Shown here one piece after another: positions 10,694-20,233 of a stretch of DNA of 44,010 nucleotides. Source of the DNA: Azolla pinnata (taxonomy: Eukaryota; Streptophyta; Polypodiopsida; Salviniales; Salviniaceae). Positions within the stretch are counted from its first letter, which is position 1, and the number at the start of each line of letters is the position of its first letter. Below the pieces are notes generated by a model that did no database searches, had not been told where the DNA came from, and saw nothing but the letters and a program-made list of their open reading frames with translations. A program made the position numbers and the translations under genes. Location of the stretch: assembly GCA_037176905.1 (NCBI GenBank), contig JBBBWG010031842.1, positions 1-44,010 on the forward strand, written 5' to 3'.

Positions 10694-11775
10694 GAGATGG
10701 AATTAGGGTTTAGGGTTTGGTTCAGTCTCCACTTTAGGGTTTAGGGCCATGGAATTAGGGCTTTAGGGTTTGGTCCAGTCTCCAGTTCTCCAGTTTAGGG
10801 TTTAGGGCCATGGAATTAGGGTTTGGTCCACTGTCCAAGTCTCCAGTTTAGGGTTTAAGGCCATGGAATTAGGGCTCGGTCCACTGTCTAGGTCTTCGGT
10901 TAGGGTTTCAGGCCATGGAATTAGGGTTTGGTCCACTCTCCAAGTCTCCGGTTTAGGGTTTAAGGCCATGGAATTAGGGTTCGGTCCACTGTCCAGGTCT
11001 CCGGTTTAGGTTTTAAGGCCATGGAATTAGGGTTCGGTCCACTGTCTAGGTCTTTAGTTTAGGGTTTAAGGCCATGGAATTAGGGTTCGGTCCACCATCC
11101 AGGTCTCCAGTTTAGGGTTTTAAGGCCGTGGAATTAGGGGTTGGTCCATTTTCCAGGTTTCCGGTTTAGGGTTTCAGGCCATGGAATTAGGGTTTGGTGC
11201 ACTGTCCAGGTCTCCAGTTTAGGGTTTAAGGTCATGGAATTGGGGCTCGGTCCACTGTCTAGGTCTTCAGTTTAGGGTTTATGGCAATGGAATTAGGAAT
11301 CAATCCAATGTCTAGGTCTTCAGTTTAGGGTTTAAGGCCATGGAATTAGGGTTCAATCCACTGTCTAGGTCTTTAGTTTAGGGTTTAAGGCCATGGAACT
11401 AGGGTTTGGTCCACTGTCCAGGTCTCCGGTTTAGGGTTTAAGGCCATGGAATCAAGGTTTGGTCCACTATCCAAGTCTCCGGTTTAGGGCTTAAGGCCAT
11501 GGGCTTAGGGTTCAGTCCACTGTCTAGGTCTTTGGTTTAGGGTTCAAGGCCATGGGAATTAGGGTTTTGTCCACTGTCTAGGTCTTCAATTTAGGGTTCA
11601 AGGGCATGGAATCAGGGTTTGGTCCACTGTCCATGTCTCCAAATTAGAGTTCAAGGCCGTGCAATTAGGATTTGGTCCATCGACCATGTCTCCGAAATTA
11701 GGGTTGAAAGGGTATGGAATTAGGGTTTGGTCCATGGTCCAAGTCTCCGCTTTAGCATTAGAAGGCCATGGAATA
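10694..11775 (+). repeat. Telomere-like satellite, about 20 copies of a 53-bp unit
   Basis: Each unit holds TTTAGGG-TTTAAGGCCATGG, then AATTAGGG, then TTYGGTCCACTGTCYAGGTCT. The CCATGGAAT landmark recurs at 10747, 10808, 10861, 10913, 10966, 11019, 11072, 11126, 11179, 11232 and onward to 11766. Spacing is almost constant at 53 bp apart from a 61-bp first step. Units are diverged by point changes, more so towards the 3' end (11600-11775), where TTTAGGG decays. The G-rich telomere strand is on the plus strand. The array lies immediately upstream of the probable YSL leader exon. Confidence 0.95.
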
Positions 11776-12544
11776 CATCATTTCCGACTTGTTCGAGGCG
11801 AATCCTCTCACATTCGAACTCGATCGATGCATCATGCAGCACCGCAGTCTTAACTAAGCACGAGCGTTTTATCGGTTCATCGACGGTGCTCATAGTGTCA
11901 TCAGTACAAAGGCGCAAGTGGCTCATGAGACAAGCAGCTTGCAACATTGTTGTTGGTACATTCTCAGCTTCATATGAATAGAATTCATTCTAGACAAGTT
12001 GCCACCAAACAAATGCTTACAATGGAAATCACAGTCTAGTTCCAAGTTTGTACTAAGCTAGAAAGTTGCCCTCTACGATTTAGTATGCGAGTAGAGTAAA
12101 TTCACACCAAATCGGTCACACTAAGCCACCATGATCTTAGTTATACAGCTTCCTCTACGTGCATGCTATACTTTAGACACTTACTCTCCCCTGTTCCACC
12201 GCGTCGCATCGAGCAGAGTGCAAATCTCTGTTTTTGGAGGCAAGAGCGACGCAAAACATCGATCGAAACTCGAAGCAATTTTCCTTTCCATTGGCTTTGC
12301 AGTGCATCACATTGCGTTGGATTGCATCGCATCGCATCGCATTGAATTTGTTGTTGTTGTTGTTGATGTTGTTGGGGCAGAAAATTTAGCAGCAAATTGC
12401 TGGGCTCAGATTTTCCTTTCGTCTGATCTGCTTCACAATCCTGCTGCGTGTGTCCTTTTGGTTCCTCTCTGTTGCTGGAGTCAAAGGCCATGGAATCTCG
12501 TAGCAAAAATTGAAGCTAGTGGGGGCGGGCGGTTCTCCACAGGT
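11776..12544. other. Spacer between the satellite and the WW-domain gene
   Basis: No gene is supported. It contains a short GTT run at 12348-12371 and a GCATC run at 12320-12343. It is probably the 3' UTR and downstream region of the minus-strand WW-domain gene. The frame at 12141-12506 (minus) has no family signature and lacks the Cys module found at the end of typical CFL1-like proteins. Confidence 0.5.
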
Positions 12545-12603
12545 TTAGGGTTTAGGTTTAGGTTTAGGTTTAGGTTTAGGTTTAGGGTTAGGGTTAGGGT
12601 TTA
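12541..12603 (+). repeat. Short interstitial telomere repeat
   Basis: TTTAGGG, then five TTTAGG hexamers, TTTAGGG and two TTAGGG in a row. The mix of 6- and 7-bp telomere words is imperfect. It overlaps the 3' end of the minus-strand WW-domain coding frame, where it encodes an Asn-Pro/Lys-Pro tail. Confidence 0.95.
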
Positions 12604-13503
12604 TGTGATGGGGAGGAAGACAGGCCTGATCTCGTTGTCCATGCTCATCAATCACATCACCATCACCATCACCATCGCCATCACCATCGCCATCGCCATA
12701 ATCACCATCATCACCATCATCATCATGATCATCATCATCATGGTCATCATCATCATCATCATCATCATCATCACTGTCATCGTCTTCATCCCTGCGCTTG
12801 ACACTGCTACTGGCGTCGTCCACATCCATGGCGTCTGATCCGCCGCCGGTGCCGTGATCAGCTTCCATGGCCTGCTCCATATCCTCTTCTTCTTCTTCTT
12901 CTTCTTGCTGCTTGAGCTCGCCTCCAGCGATATTGACCCCACTGTCGTGCTCGTCATCGCCATCGCTGCTGCTCTCTGCCTCCCATGTCACACAGCTCTC
13001 GGCTCCATGATCGCCATCGCCATCGCCGCCGCTGTTCTGCGCCATCTCTATCAGCTGCCGCACCCTCTCCTCCGCCATTCTCCTCGCCTTCCTCGGGTCC
13101 ACGCTCGCCCGCCTGCACGTCGCCCAATCCACGTAGTACACCTCCCCGGTCTGCATTTCGCACAACAAATCCCACACACGCACAGGAAACGGCACAGAGA
13201 TTACATCTCTCGGGGGGGGGGGAGGGGGGGAAGAGATGGAGAGCCCTAGCGCTAACCCTAAAAATCTCAGAAACACAGGCGGTGAGGAAGATGGAGATGG
13301 GGAGCACCGACCCTGAGATCCAGACATTGCTCCCAGCCATGGGGGAGCGGGCCATGGCAACCGCTAGCATTGAGCTCCACGAACACCTCGTCGTCCGGAA
13401 GCTTCCCATGGATCCGTGGCGTCGAGGCAGCAGGGTGTGGGGAGGAAGACGACAGCAGCGCTCGGAGGCGGCTCAGCTCCAATGGCGAGGATGAGCAGTA
13501 CAT
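12545..13503 (-). CDS. CFL1-like WW-domain protein with poly-acidic tail, 2 exons
   Basis: Exon 1 is 13503-13312 and exon 2 is 13150-12545, joined in phase 0 (donor CTCAGG|GTCGGT, acceptor AATGCAG|ACCGGG), giving 265 aa. The junction rebuilds the plant WW signature: PLPHGWEQCLDL at residues 52-63, then RTGEVYYVDW at 64-73, with W57, Y69-Y70, W73 and P83. This is the arrangement of CURLY FLAG LEAF 1-type proteins, which in rice and Arabidopsis affect cuticle development by binding an HD-ZIP IV factor. Here residues after 100 are acidic and low-complexity: ESSSDGDD, a run of Glu, then long Asp and Asp-Gly runs from a GAT/GGT microsatellite. The C-terminus is NPNPNP then KPKPKP from telomere repeat. 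The CxxC module usual at the family's C-terminus is not visible, so a further exon or a lineage-specific truncation is possible. The ATG at 13503 is the first in frame. Confidence 0.75.
12648..12786. repeat. (CAT/CATCAC)n trinucleotide repeat inside the WW-domain gene
   Basis: ATCACC and CATCAT triplets on the plus strand encode Asp, Gly-Asp and His-Asp runs on the minus strand. Length is likely polymorphic. Confidence 0.9.
13212..13231 (+). other. G-run in the intron of the WW-domain gene
   Basis: Two G tracts of at least seven, separated by one A, within the 161-bp intron. It is a strong G-quadruplex candidate on the plus strand and a C tract in the transcript. Confidence 0.7.
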
Positions 13504-13975
13504 GGCCAAATATACAGTCGGAGAAAGAAGAAGAAGAAGAAGAAGAAGATGATGATGATGACGATGATGACGGGTTCTATGCGCCCAGCTCGACTTGCAT
13601 TGCCATTACATGTGCGCCATGGCGGAAAGCTGCAATGGAAGCTTCAATTCAATGGAAGGGCGGCTCAATTGGGGCAGGGGATCGCATCAGAATCAGAAGA
13701 ATCAGACGAAGAAGAATCGGAAGAATCAGAATCAGAAGAATCAGAATCAGAAGACGAAGAAGAAGAAGAAGATCGATGAGGATGATCAGAGAGGCGAATT
13801 GAAGAAGGAGGGAATCGAGCGATCAGGGGACGAAAGAAAACACACAACGGCGGCGAGCGACAGGGAAGATCAAAGGAACAGAAAAGAATACTCGAGCGAC
13901 GGAGACGACAGAGAGAAGAAGAAAAGAAAGAAAAAAAACACGGAGAAGATGAAGAGGGGACAAATTTGTAAATAG
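13504..13975 (-). promoter_or_regulatory. Pyrimidine-rich leader and promoter of the WW-domain gene
   Basis: The minus strand is strongly CT-rich. It includes a (GAA)n(GAT)n run at 13527-13571 and GAATCAGAA-type repeats at 13688-13775 on the plus strand. Open frames on both strands here are low-complexity by-products. Confidence 0.4.
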
Positions 13976-15388
13976 CGAAAACGAGGATCACAAGTCGGAA
14001 TCCAATGTAGATCTGTTTTTCGACGATGAATAAATAAAAAATAAATACAAAAATAGAATTATTTTAGAGAGAAAATAAGAAATACCACGCTTTTTGTTTT
14101 TCTTTTTCGATTGTTTTTTCACCCGCTGGAATTTTCTCTATTTTTATTATGCCCTCAACATTTTCCACCCTTTTTTCCATGAGCTTTTTTTTTCCTAGTT
14201 TTTTTTACACAACAAACAAATTGTTTTTTGTTTCTTGTTTTCTTTTCAACGGAAATTGTTTTTTTTTCTCCTTTTTCTCGCGGCCTATTAATTAATTAAT
14301 TAATTCACGGTAACGAGAAATTTGCCCCCTTTTAAAAAACAAAAAAACAATTCTGTCTACTTCATTATTACGTTGAAACAAATATTTATTACTTATTCCT
14401 TCTCCAATTTATAATACTGATTATTGATACCATTATGATTGTTAAATAATCAGGAAAAACAATTATTGTTAATGAATCTAAAAAAAGCCCGCACACTTCA
14501 CAGAACCACTCCCTTCTTCTTCTTCTTCTTCTTCTGTGGAACGCAAGACTTGATTTCAGGAATTTATTGCTTTTTCCAAACGATTTAATCGATTAATCAA
14601 ATCGTTTAGTTAATGAATTAATGAATGAATGAATGAATTATTTGCTCTAGTTGTTTTCTGGCCCCGCCTTAATTAATTGTCAACTGCTGTGAGCAATCAA
14701 GACGGATTGGTTTAAAAAAAAAACTATTACTAATTATTATTGTGATTAATACGATTGTTGGCTACATTTACATTTATATTTATTATTATTACTATTGCTG
14801 GGGCCAAAGCCGAAAAAAAAAAAACAGAAAAATGGAAATTGTCAAATAAATAAATATGACGCCACATTAAGTTTTTTTTTTCCCCGTCTTTACTGCCTTT
14901 TTTTTTTTTTACCAGAAAATCTGAGAGAATGGTTCTTTTTGTTTTGTTTTTAATTTAATTTAATGTGTTTCGAATATAAATATACCAATTCAACAGCCAA
15001 AAAAAGAAAAACAAAAAAGAAAAAGGGGGAAAAAAAAAACTTATCATCGGACGGCTCTCCCCAATTTCTCAATATCCAACGGTCGCGGGACAAACAGCAA
15101 CAAAATGGACGAAGAATTATGATCTGTGTGTGTGGGATGGATTTCCGTCATTAAGATCCAACGGTCCCAAATTTAAGCCCGGAACAGAAACAGAAAAAAT
15201 TCGGCCCGCTTTTTAGTTTATGATTAAGAATCGCCCCAATTGATAAAAGAAAATCCTCGCCTTTGCCAAATGTCCGCGTTCACACTTGGCCGAGCAAATC
15301 AAACCATTTCAGCATCGATCGAGTACACGCCATCATCCGCCACGAGGCGAAATTTCGATTCGCGCCGCGATTCCGATTAGGCCATCTC
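13976..15388. other. AT-rich intergenic DNA
   Basis: No gene is visible. It has many homopolymer runs of A or T of 8-11 bases, short ATTA and TTC repeats (TTC at 14515-14536) and GAAT repeats at 14610-14640. Confidence 0.55.
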
Positions 15389-15389
15389 T

Positions 15390-15685
15390 GGCATGCGATT
15401 CGATCGAATGCCACGATGCTGGCATGCGTTCGATCAGGCCCAATTTGGCATGCGATTCGATCGAATGCCATGATGCTGGCATGCGTTCGATCAAGCCCGA
15501 TCTGGCATGCGATTCGATCGAATTGCCATGATTTAGGCATGCGTTCGATCAGGCCATCTTCTGGCATGCGATTCGATCGGCGCCATGATGCTGGCATGCG
15601 TTCGATCAGGACCAATTTGGGCATGCGATTCGATCGAATGCCATGATGTAGGCGTGCACTCGATGAGGCCATCTGGCATGCATCG
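15390..15685. repeat. 57-bp minisatellite, about five copies, with CGATCG palindromes
   Basis: GGCATGCGATTCGATCG starts units at 15390, 15447, 15504, 15563 and 15620, with a decayed copy at 15675. Steps are 57, 57, 59, 57 and 55 bp. Each unit contains two related halves, GGCATGCGATTCGATCGAAT and GGCATGCGTTCGATCAGGCC, so the array grew from a shorter ancestor of about 28 bp. The first half is an imperfect palindrome (GGCAT...ATGCC). Confidence 0.93.
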
Positions 15686-16380
15686 GATCCTTGAACCTTG
15701 AACCGGCTTGTGTGTTTTCCTGGTCAGCATCGATCGCCTTTGGGAATCTTTGACTTGTTGATGCATCTGCAGCAGACCGAGTCAACCGATCCTGCTCCCC
15801 GCCGTTTTTAGTCAGTTGACTTTTCGGTCGTAAGTCCTGCTAATTTTAGAGTGGCTTCTGTCTTCTCCTTCCCCCCTTCTTCCTCCTCTATCACCTCCTC
15901 ACCCTTTGTCCCTACTTGAATCATGGATCCCGTCTTTTTCTGCTATCATCACGGAATGGAGCAAAGCGAACAAAGGCACTAACCCCTAAACAGAAAATAG
16001 AGCTCACATTAGACAATAATGTAATAAGACGATGAGCGGATAAAAGGCAGAGTAGGATGGCCTTCGATCGTACGGCTTGTGGGCATTGTGGTGTGAGATA
16101 ATTATGAACCTGCACACACATGTCCATGTCCACGCTACAATCCCATTTCCTCATTCAACCTCTGCGTGTGCTTCGATGATTTAAATGTTCCACACAGTGT
16201 CAAGGCAGAAGAAATGAGCGGAGACACGGTTAAAACACTTGATCGATCATATAACTTATGTGATCGACGTAATTTATCTCTTGTGCATTATTTACGACTA
16301 TCATCTTATGTAGCACCTCTACTACAAAGAATGTGATTTCAATGTTAAGACACCCTTTTTTTCACTTTTTTGCGCCAACA

Positions 16381-16427
<47 letters not shown>

Positions 16428-17216
16428 AAAAACAAACCCATAGGCTACAAATAGGGTTGTACAAAGGGGTAGGTGTTTTTGTTCTATAATCACATCAAGG
16501 GTAGTGAGTGGGAGGGTAACAATGCTAAATATAGATGTAAGTCTTTATAGGGAGAGTTGAGAGAAATTGTGGATCATGATTTCATGTTGATGAGATGAGA
16601 AGGGAGAGGGTTAACCAATCATGCTATAGGCAGAGGATGATAAATCCACTTTGACACGTTTACCTAAGATTCCAAACCCTAAAGAAAGCAACTATCAATG
16701 ATAAATCTTTGATCAATAATGTTTTCCGAGTTGCATGCTAATACCTACAACTGTCCTTGTAGGTTGTGAACTAGTTCCAACAATATGGCCATGATGATAT
16801 CTATTGACGGTTCACAAGCACAATCATTCAGAAAGGAGCACCAACATTTCCATATAAATCACATGGAAGTGGATCAGATTAAATCTCATTGACAATCATT
16901 CAGGTGTGTTTTCGTGGAATCCCTTACATGTACTTCTTGTTCTACTTGCCTGAAAAGCCAAGAGAGCATATGCTATAGAATTCGGCGAGGATTTGTAAAC
17001 TATCTTTGCTTCTTCAATCGCTTTACAAATCCGGTGTCCTAGGTAAGTGTATTTGTAATCAAGAAAGGTTGTGCAAAGTTGCATGATTTTACCCTAGATC
17101 TAATGTACAGTTATGCAGTCTAACCACACTCGTCTATCAAATAAGTCAAGATGCCCTCACTAGATAAAAACAGAAATATTATATTTTTTCCTTTTTGTAA
17201 GTGCAAAAGGATATTT
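15686..17216. other. Intergenic DNA upstream of the decayed retroelement
   Basis: No gene is supported. It contains the (GT)n microsatellite. The minus-strand frame at 16896-17084 has no recognisable family. Confidence 0.5.
16383..16425. repeat. (GT)n microsatellite
   Basis: About 21 uninterrupted GT dinucleotides. Confidence 0.97.
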
Positions 17217-17477
17217 AACGAGAATATTAGTTTTGATTGATGTACAATATAACCGATAACTGTTATAATAAGGCCCCTTTGGGCCAATGTACATGTGGGT
17301 TTCTCTAGAATAAAATATAATGAGTGTGTGTTTATCTTTGTCTCTAGCTTTCTATCATTGAGAGTGTTCATCTATTTCTGGCGTGTCTCTACTACTAACC
17401 AAGCCCAATAACCCCCATAATCCACTTGGAAAAGGTTAGCTCAACCCAAAGTAATTCCTTGTGTTGTCACAGAGGAG
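17217..17477 (+). repeat. 5' LTR-like copy
   Basis: Direct-repeat partner of 19987-20233. Ends are estimated from where similarity begins and stops, not from a seen target duplication. Confidence 0.5.
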
Positions 17478-18091
17478 ACATAATTTGGCAATCACAACTA
17501 GCACAACTTGTCTATATGACACAATAATGCCCAAAATGGTTATTTATGTCGGTTATCAATGATACCGACAAGCTTTTCCCCTTATGTCACAACGTTAGAG
17601 CAAGTTCTCAGCTTATACGATAGGAGTCTCTCGCGACATCCAAAGGAAAGTCTTTAGCGATTTGGATGTCTAATTCCATGGTCGACAAGGATGAGCAACT
17701 ATTTGAGGCTAAACAATAATTGGGTTCAACTTAAGTGAACCAAAGCACTAGTAGTGATATCCCACCTCCACTCTCCTAGCTTTCCTCTATTTAAGTGCCC
17801 AAGACAATCCTTGGAGGCTCTACTCTCATCACTTACTTTATTAACCCCAATATCACCAGTAACACTAGTTTGCTCAATGATTGCATTCACAATGATTAAT
17901 TCTAGTAACCAATTTGTACTCCCCACTCGTACCGAAGACGACATCGTATTGTTCCCCTATCCCCGTTACTACAACCACTTGACTCAACGGCTAACCCCAC
18001 TAGAGGAGAGTTTGGGTTATCTTTGGAAAGACTAACAGCTCAATGGCTCGCCAAATAACCATTAACTAGTTTCGTTAACTTTGAGAAATTT

Positions 18092-18273
18092 ACATAAAGT
18101 TCAAACAATGATTTCATCGGCTTATAGCTACAAGGAGGCCATTTAGGATCTCCATAATGCATAACAAGAAGATGATGAATGTGACATAAAGTTCAAACAA
18201 TGATTTCATCAGCATATGGCTATTAAGGAGGTCATTCAAGATCTCTATAATGCACAACAAAAAAAACATGATT
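18092..18273 (+). repeat. 91-bp tandem duplication in the gag region
   Basis: CATAAAGTTCAAACAATGATTTCATC occurs at about 18093 and 18184 (quoted here as one word), followed in both by GGAGGYCATT and ATAATGCA. The second copy leads into the gag-like frame. Confidence 0.85.
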
Positions 18274-18446
18274 GTGTGAACAAGTTTGCTGTAAACCAGC
18301 CCTTGAGCTCACTTCTTACTTGCGATTTCCCACAAGAGACTACCATTAAGGATTCATTCTTGGCATCCTTACTAGAACCCCTTCGGACCAGAGTCAAATT
18401 GATAGATTTTGATCTATCATTGCTTGATGTTAATAAGGCTCTCTAA
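18213..18446 (+). pseudogene. Retrotransposon gag fragment
   Basis: An open stretch of 76 codons resembles the C-terminal half of a plant retrotransposon gag domain: VIQDLYNAQQKKHDCVNKF, then FPQETTIKDSFLASLLEPLR, then a hydrophobic segment ending LLDVNKAL. The pattern of a loading helix, a F-A/S-x-L-x-P-x-L-R turn and a final Ala-rich helix matches the family. No intact start, zinc knuckle or downstream continuity is seen. Confidence 0.5.
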
Positions 18447-18683
18447 TTTGGAGAAGACATTCCACATAAACCAACTTAAGTTAGCCCACCTTAAGAGCGA
18501 GGTGTTTAATGGTTCCATGTTTCTACATTAATTTGGAACGTACGCTTCGTCTAAGTGTCAATGATGAATTGATGACTACCGGGCCGTATAATTTGTCAAC
18601 CCGACAAATGGACCTATAGTTTTAAATTATTAGTGTCTAACCATTTAAATATTGATCTAAGGGGAACAAATTTATGATGTCAT

Positions 18684-19240
18684 CATTGATGATAGATTCA
18701 AAGTAAATTTTATAATAAAGTTACTTATGATCGCCTTCAAATCACAAAATGGGGCAAGTATCATTTTTTGTTATATCTGACAGACCTCTAGTGTCATGCA
18801 ACCTATAGGTCTAATCAAATAATTTAATCATTCACATGACTTTTTGTTTCATATCTCAATAGTAGTGTTTGACCTTAATTTTGATATAGATTACCGCCTC
18901 TTATTTAGCCGGCCATGGCGAACAACCCAAATTAAGCGAGATTGGCAAAAAACCGAGAAAAATTTTCCCTTGGCAAAACTAAAGTTTGGCTTCCGACACA
19001 ATCCCAAGTGAGCATCGACATTAACAAAAAGCCATTATAATATGTCGAAGACGTCTATATGCTCGAAGGTTTGACTGACAAAGAGAAAAATGCTTTATTG
19101 TAAGATTCTCTTCGAATTGTTCCTGTACTAGAAATTAATGTCTTTGATATTATAACTACACCTTATAAGATTGGCGTGCTGAATGTCATGGGAATAAACG
19201 TGGAGAAGAAAAAAGTCATTGTACCTACTTATAATTTCAT
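18684..19240 (+). pseudogene. Retroviral-type aspartic protease relic
   Basis: In one frame, reading DDRFKVNFIIKLLM (about 18690-18735), then VMQPIGLIK, a stop, and DYRLLFSRPW-RTTQIKRDWQ (about 18884-18950). The last block corresponds to the family's D-x-x-LLLGRPWL-...-DW motif with changes at key places. The catalytic D-S/T-G appears as DDR, so it is inactive. A following stretch (EGLTDKEKNALL, stop, DSLRIVPVLEINVF) continues the same polyprotein. Several in-frame stops confirm decay. Confidence 0.55.
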
Positions 19241-19329
19241 CTAGGAGAGCCCATGACTAATCGAAAATAGTGAAATGATTTTTAATATTTACAAAAATGT
19301 GTCTTGTGTACTATTAAAGATCCTTGTAT

Positions 19330-19960
19330 AATATCTACATGAACTGAAACCATATAGCCTTAAGAATATTTCCAACTACCACTAACGCATGTTGAAATAC
19401 TCTACATCTAGCAACCCACAACTGTTAAATAGTGATAGATGCCACCATTTGTCATGCCTCTAATACGTTAGCATCTCTACCTATAAAATCCTTTTGTATA
19501 AAAGGAAATAGTCTAACCTTGCCTTTAGTAACCTCATAAAGAAAATCATAAAAAACTTTAGCTTCAAAAGAAGTATGGATTAGGATCAATCCAACCAAGC
19601 CAATGTACCCTATGAAACCAATAAATGCATATCAGGCATTGCAAATAAACACAACCCTCGAATCCAGACATGTCATGCTAAAGAACATGATAAAAAATAA
19701 TGTTTCAATTATTTCTGGGATACCACATCTGAAGCAATCAACCTAAATATTTGTTTCCCTCAACTATACTCACATAAGGACGACATGGTGTGCCAACAAC
19801 CAAAAAAGTAAAACAACTTTGTGATCAAAATTTTCATTTTCAATATTTTTGTCCAAAAAGACTTGAAGATAACATTTGAAATATTTTGGTGTTGCGAAAA
19901 AGAAGTTCTTGTTGCCTCCTTCCACCATTGCCCTGCTAGAAGACAACAATCCAACTTAAC
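19330..19960 (-). pseudogene. Probable LINE fragment (zf-RVT region)
   Basis: On the minus strand, FKSFWTKILKMKILITKLF is followed, after a shift, by DCFRCGIPEIIETLFF and then QLWVARCRVFQ. The order W-x-x-x-x-PK-K-hydrophobic helix, then C-x-x-C with H/T-LFF, then LW-x-x-R-C/N-x-x-F is that of the zinc-binding segment at the end of plant non-LTR reverse transcriptases. Frameshifts and stops make it a relic. It lies inside the gypsy-like element, before the 3' LTR-like copy, which suggests a nested insertion. Confidence 0.4.
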
Positions 19961-19986
19961 AAAATATATTCTCCATTAATTTCTTC

Positions 19987-20233
19987 GACGAGAATATTAG
20001 TCTTAGTTGATGTACGAGACAAATGGTAATTATTATATAAGATCTCATTGGGGCAATGTATAGGAGGTAAGTTTTTTTTTAAATGAAATAGAACAATTGT
20101 TATCATTGAGAGGGTTTATCTATCTCTGGTGTGAGCGTCTTTACCAATTGACCTCAATACCACCACAATCCTCTTTAAAAGAGTTAACTCAACTCAAGCT
20201 AATTCCTTGTGTTGTCATAGAGGTAACAATAAA
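19987..20233 (+). repeat. 3' LTR-like copy
   Basis: Diverged partner of 17217-17477. It holds an additional T run near 20071. Confidence 0.5.

Larger units (their letters stand above)
17217..20233 (+). mobile_element. Decayed Ty3/gypsy-type retroelement (gag-pro only)
   Basis: Two diverged direct repeats, about 17217-17477 and 19987-20233, bound a 2.5-kb interior. They share CGAGAATATTAGT at the start, CTATCATTGAGAG or TTATCATTGAGAG in the middle and AATTCCTTGTGTTGTCA near the end, and behave as old LTRs. Just inside the 5' copy, TTTGGCAATCACAAC (17480-17495) could be a decayed primer-binding site. The interior carries gag-like and aspartic-protease-like reading with stops and shifts. Reverse transcriptase, RNase H and integrase are not seen, so the element is internally deleted and immobile. 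Confidence 0.6.

Noticed and set aside
10694..11775. Regularly spaced repeats considered as a CRISPR-like array
   Set aside because: Units are contiguous with no unique spacers, in a eukaryotic genome, and contain telomere words. It is a satellite.
12131..12838. 235-codon plus-strand frame with Ile/Thr runs
   Set aside because: It is antisense to the WW-domain gene and made by the telomere and CAT repeats.
13416..13991. Several frames of 108-128 codons on both strands
   Set aside because: They come from GAA/GAT repeats in the leader of the WW-domain gene and have no family signature.
15263..15672. Opposing frames of about 130 codons with repeated peptide units
   Set aside because: They are produced by the 57-bp minisatellite, whose period is a multiple of three.
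16896..17084. 62-codon minus-strand frame
   Set aside because: Protein-like in composition but short, unspliced and unrecognised.
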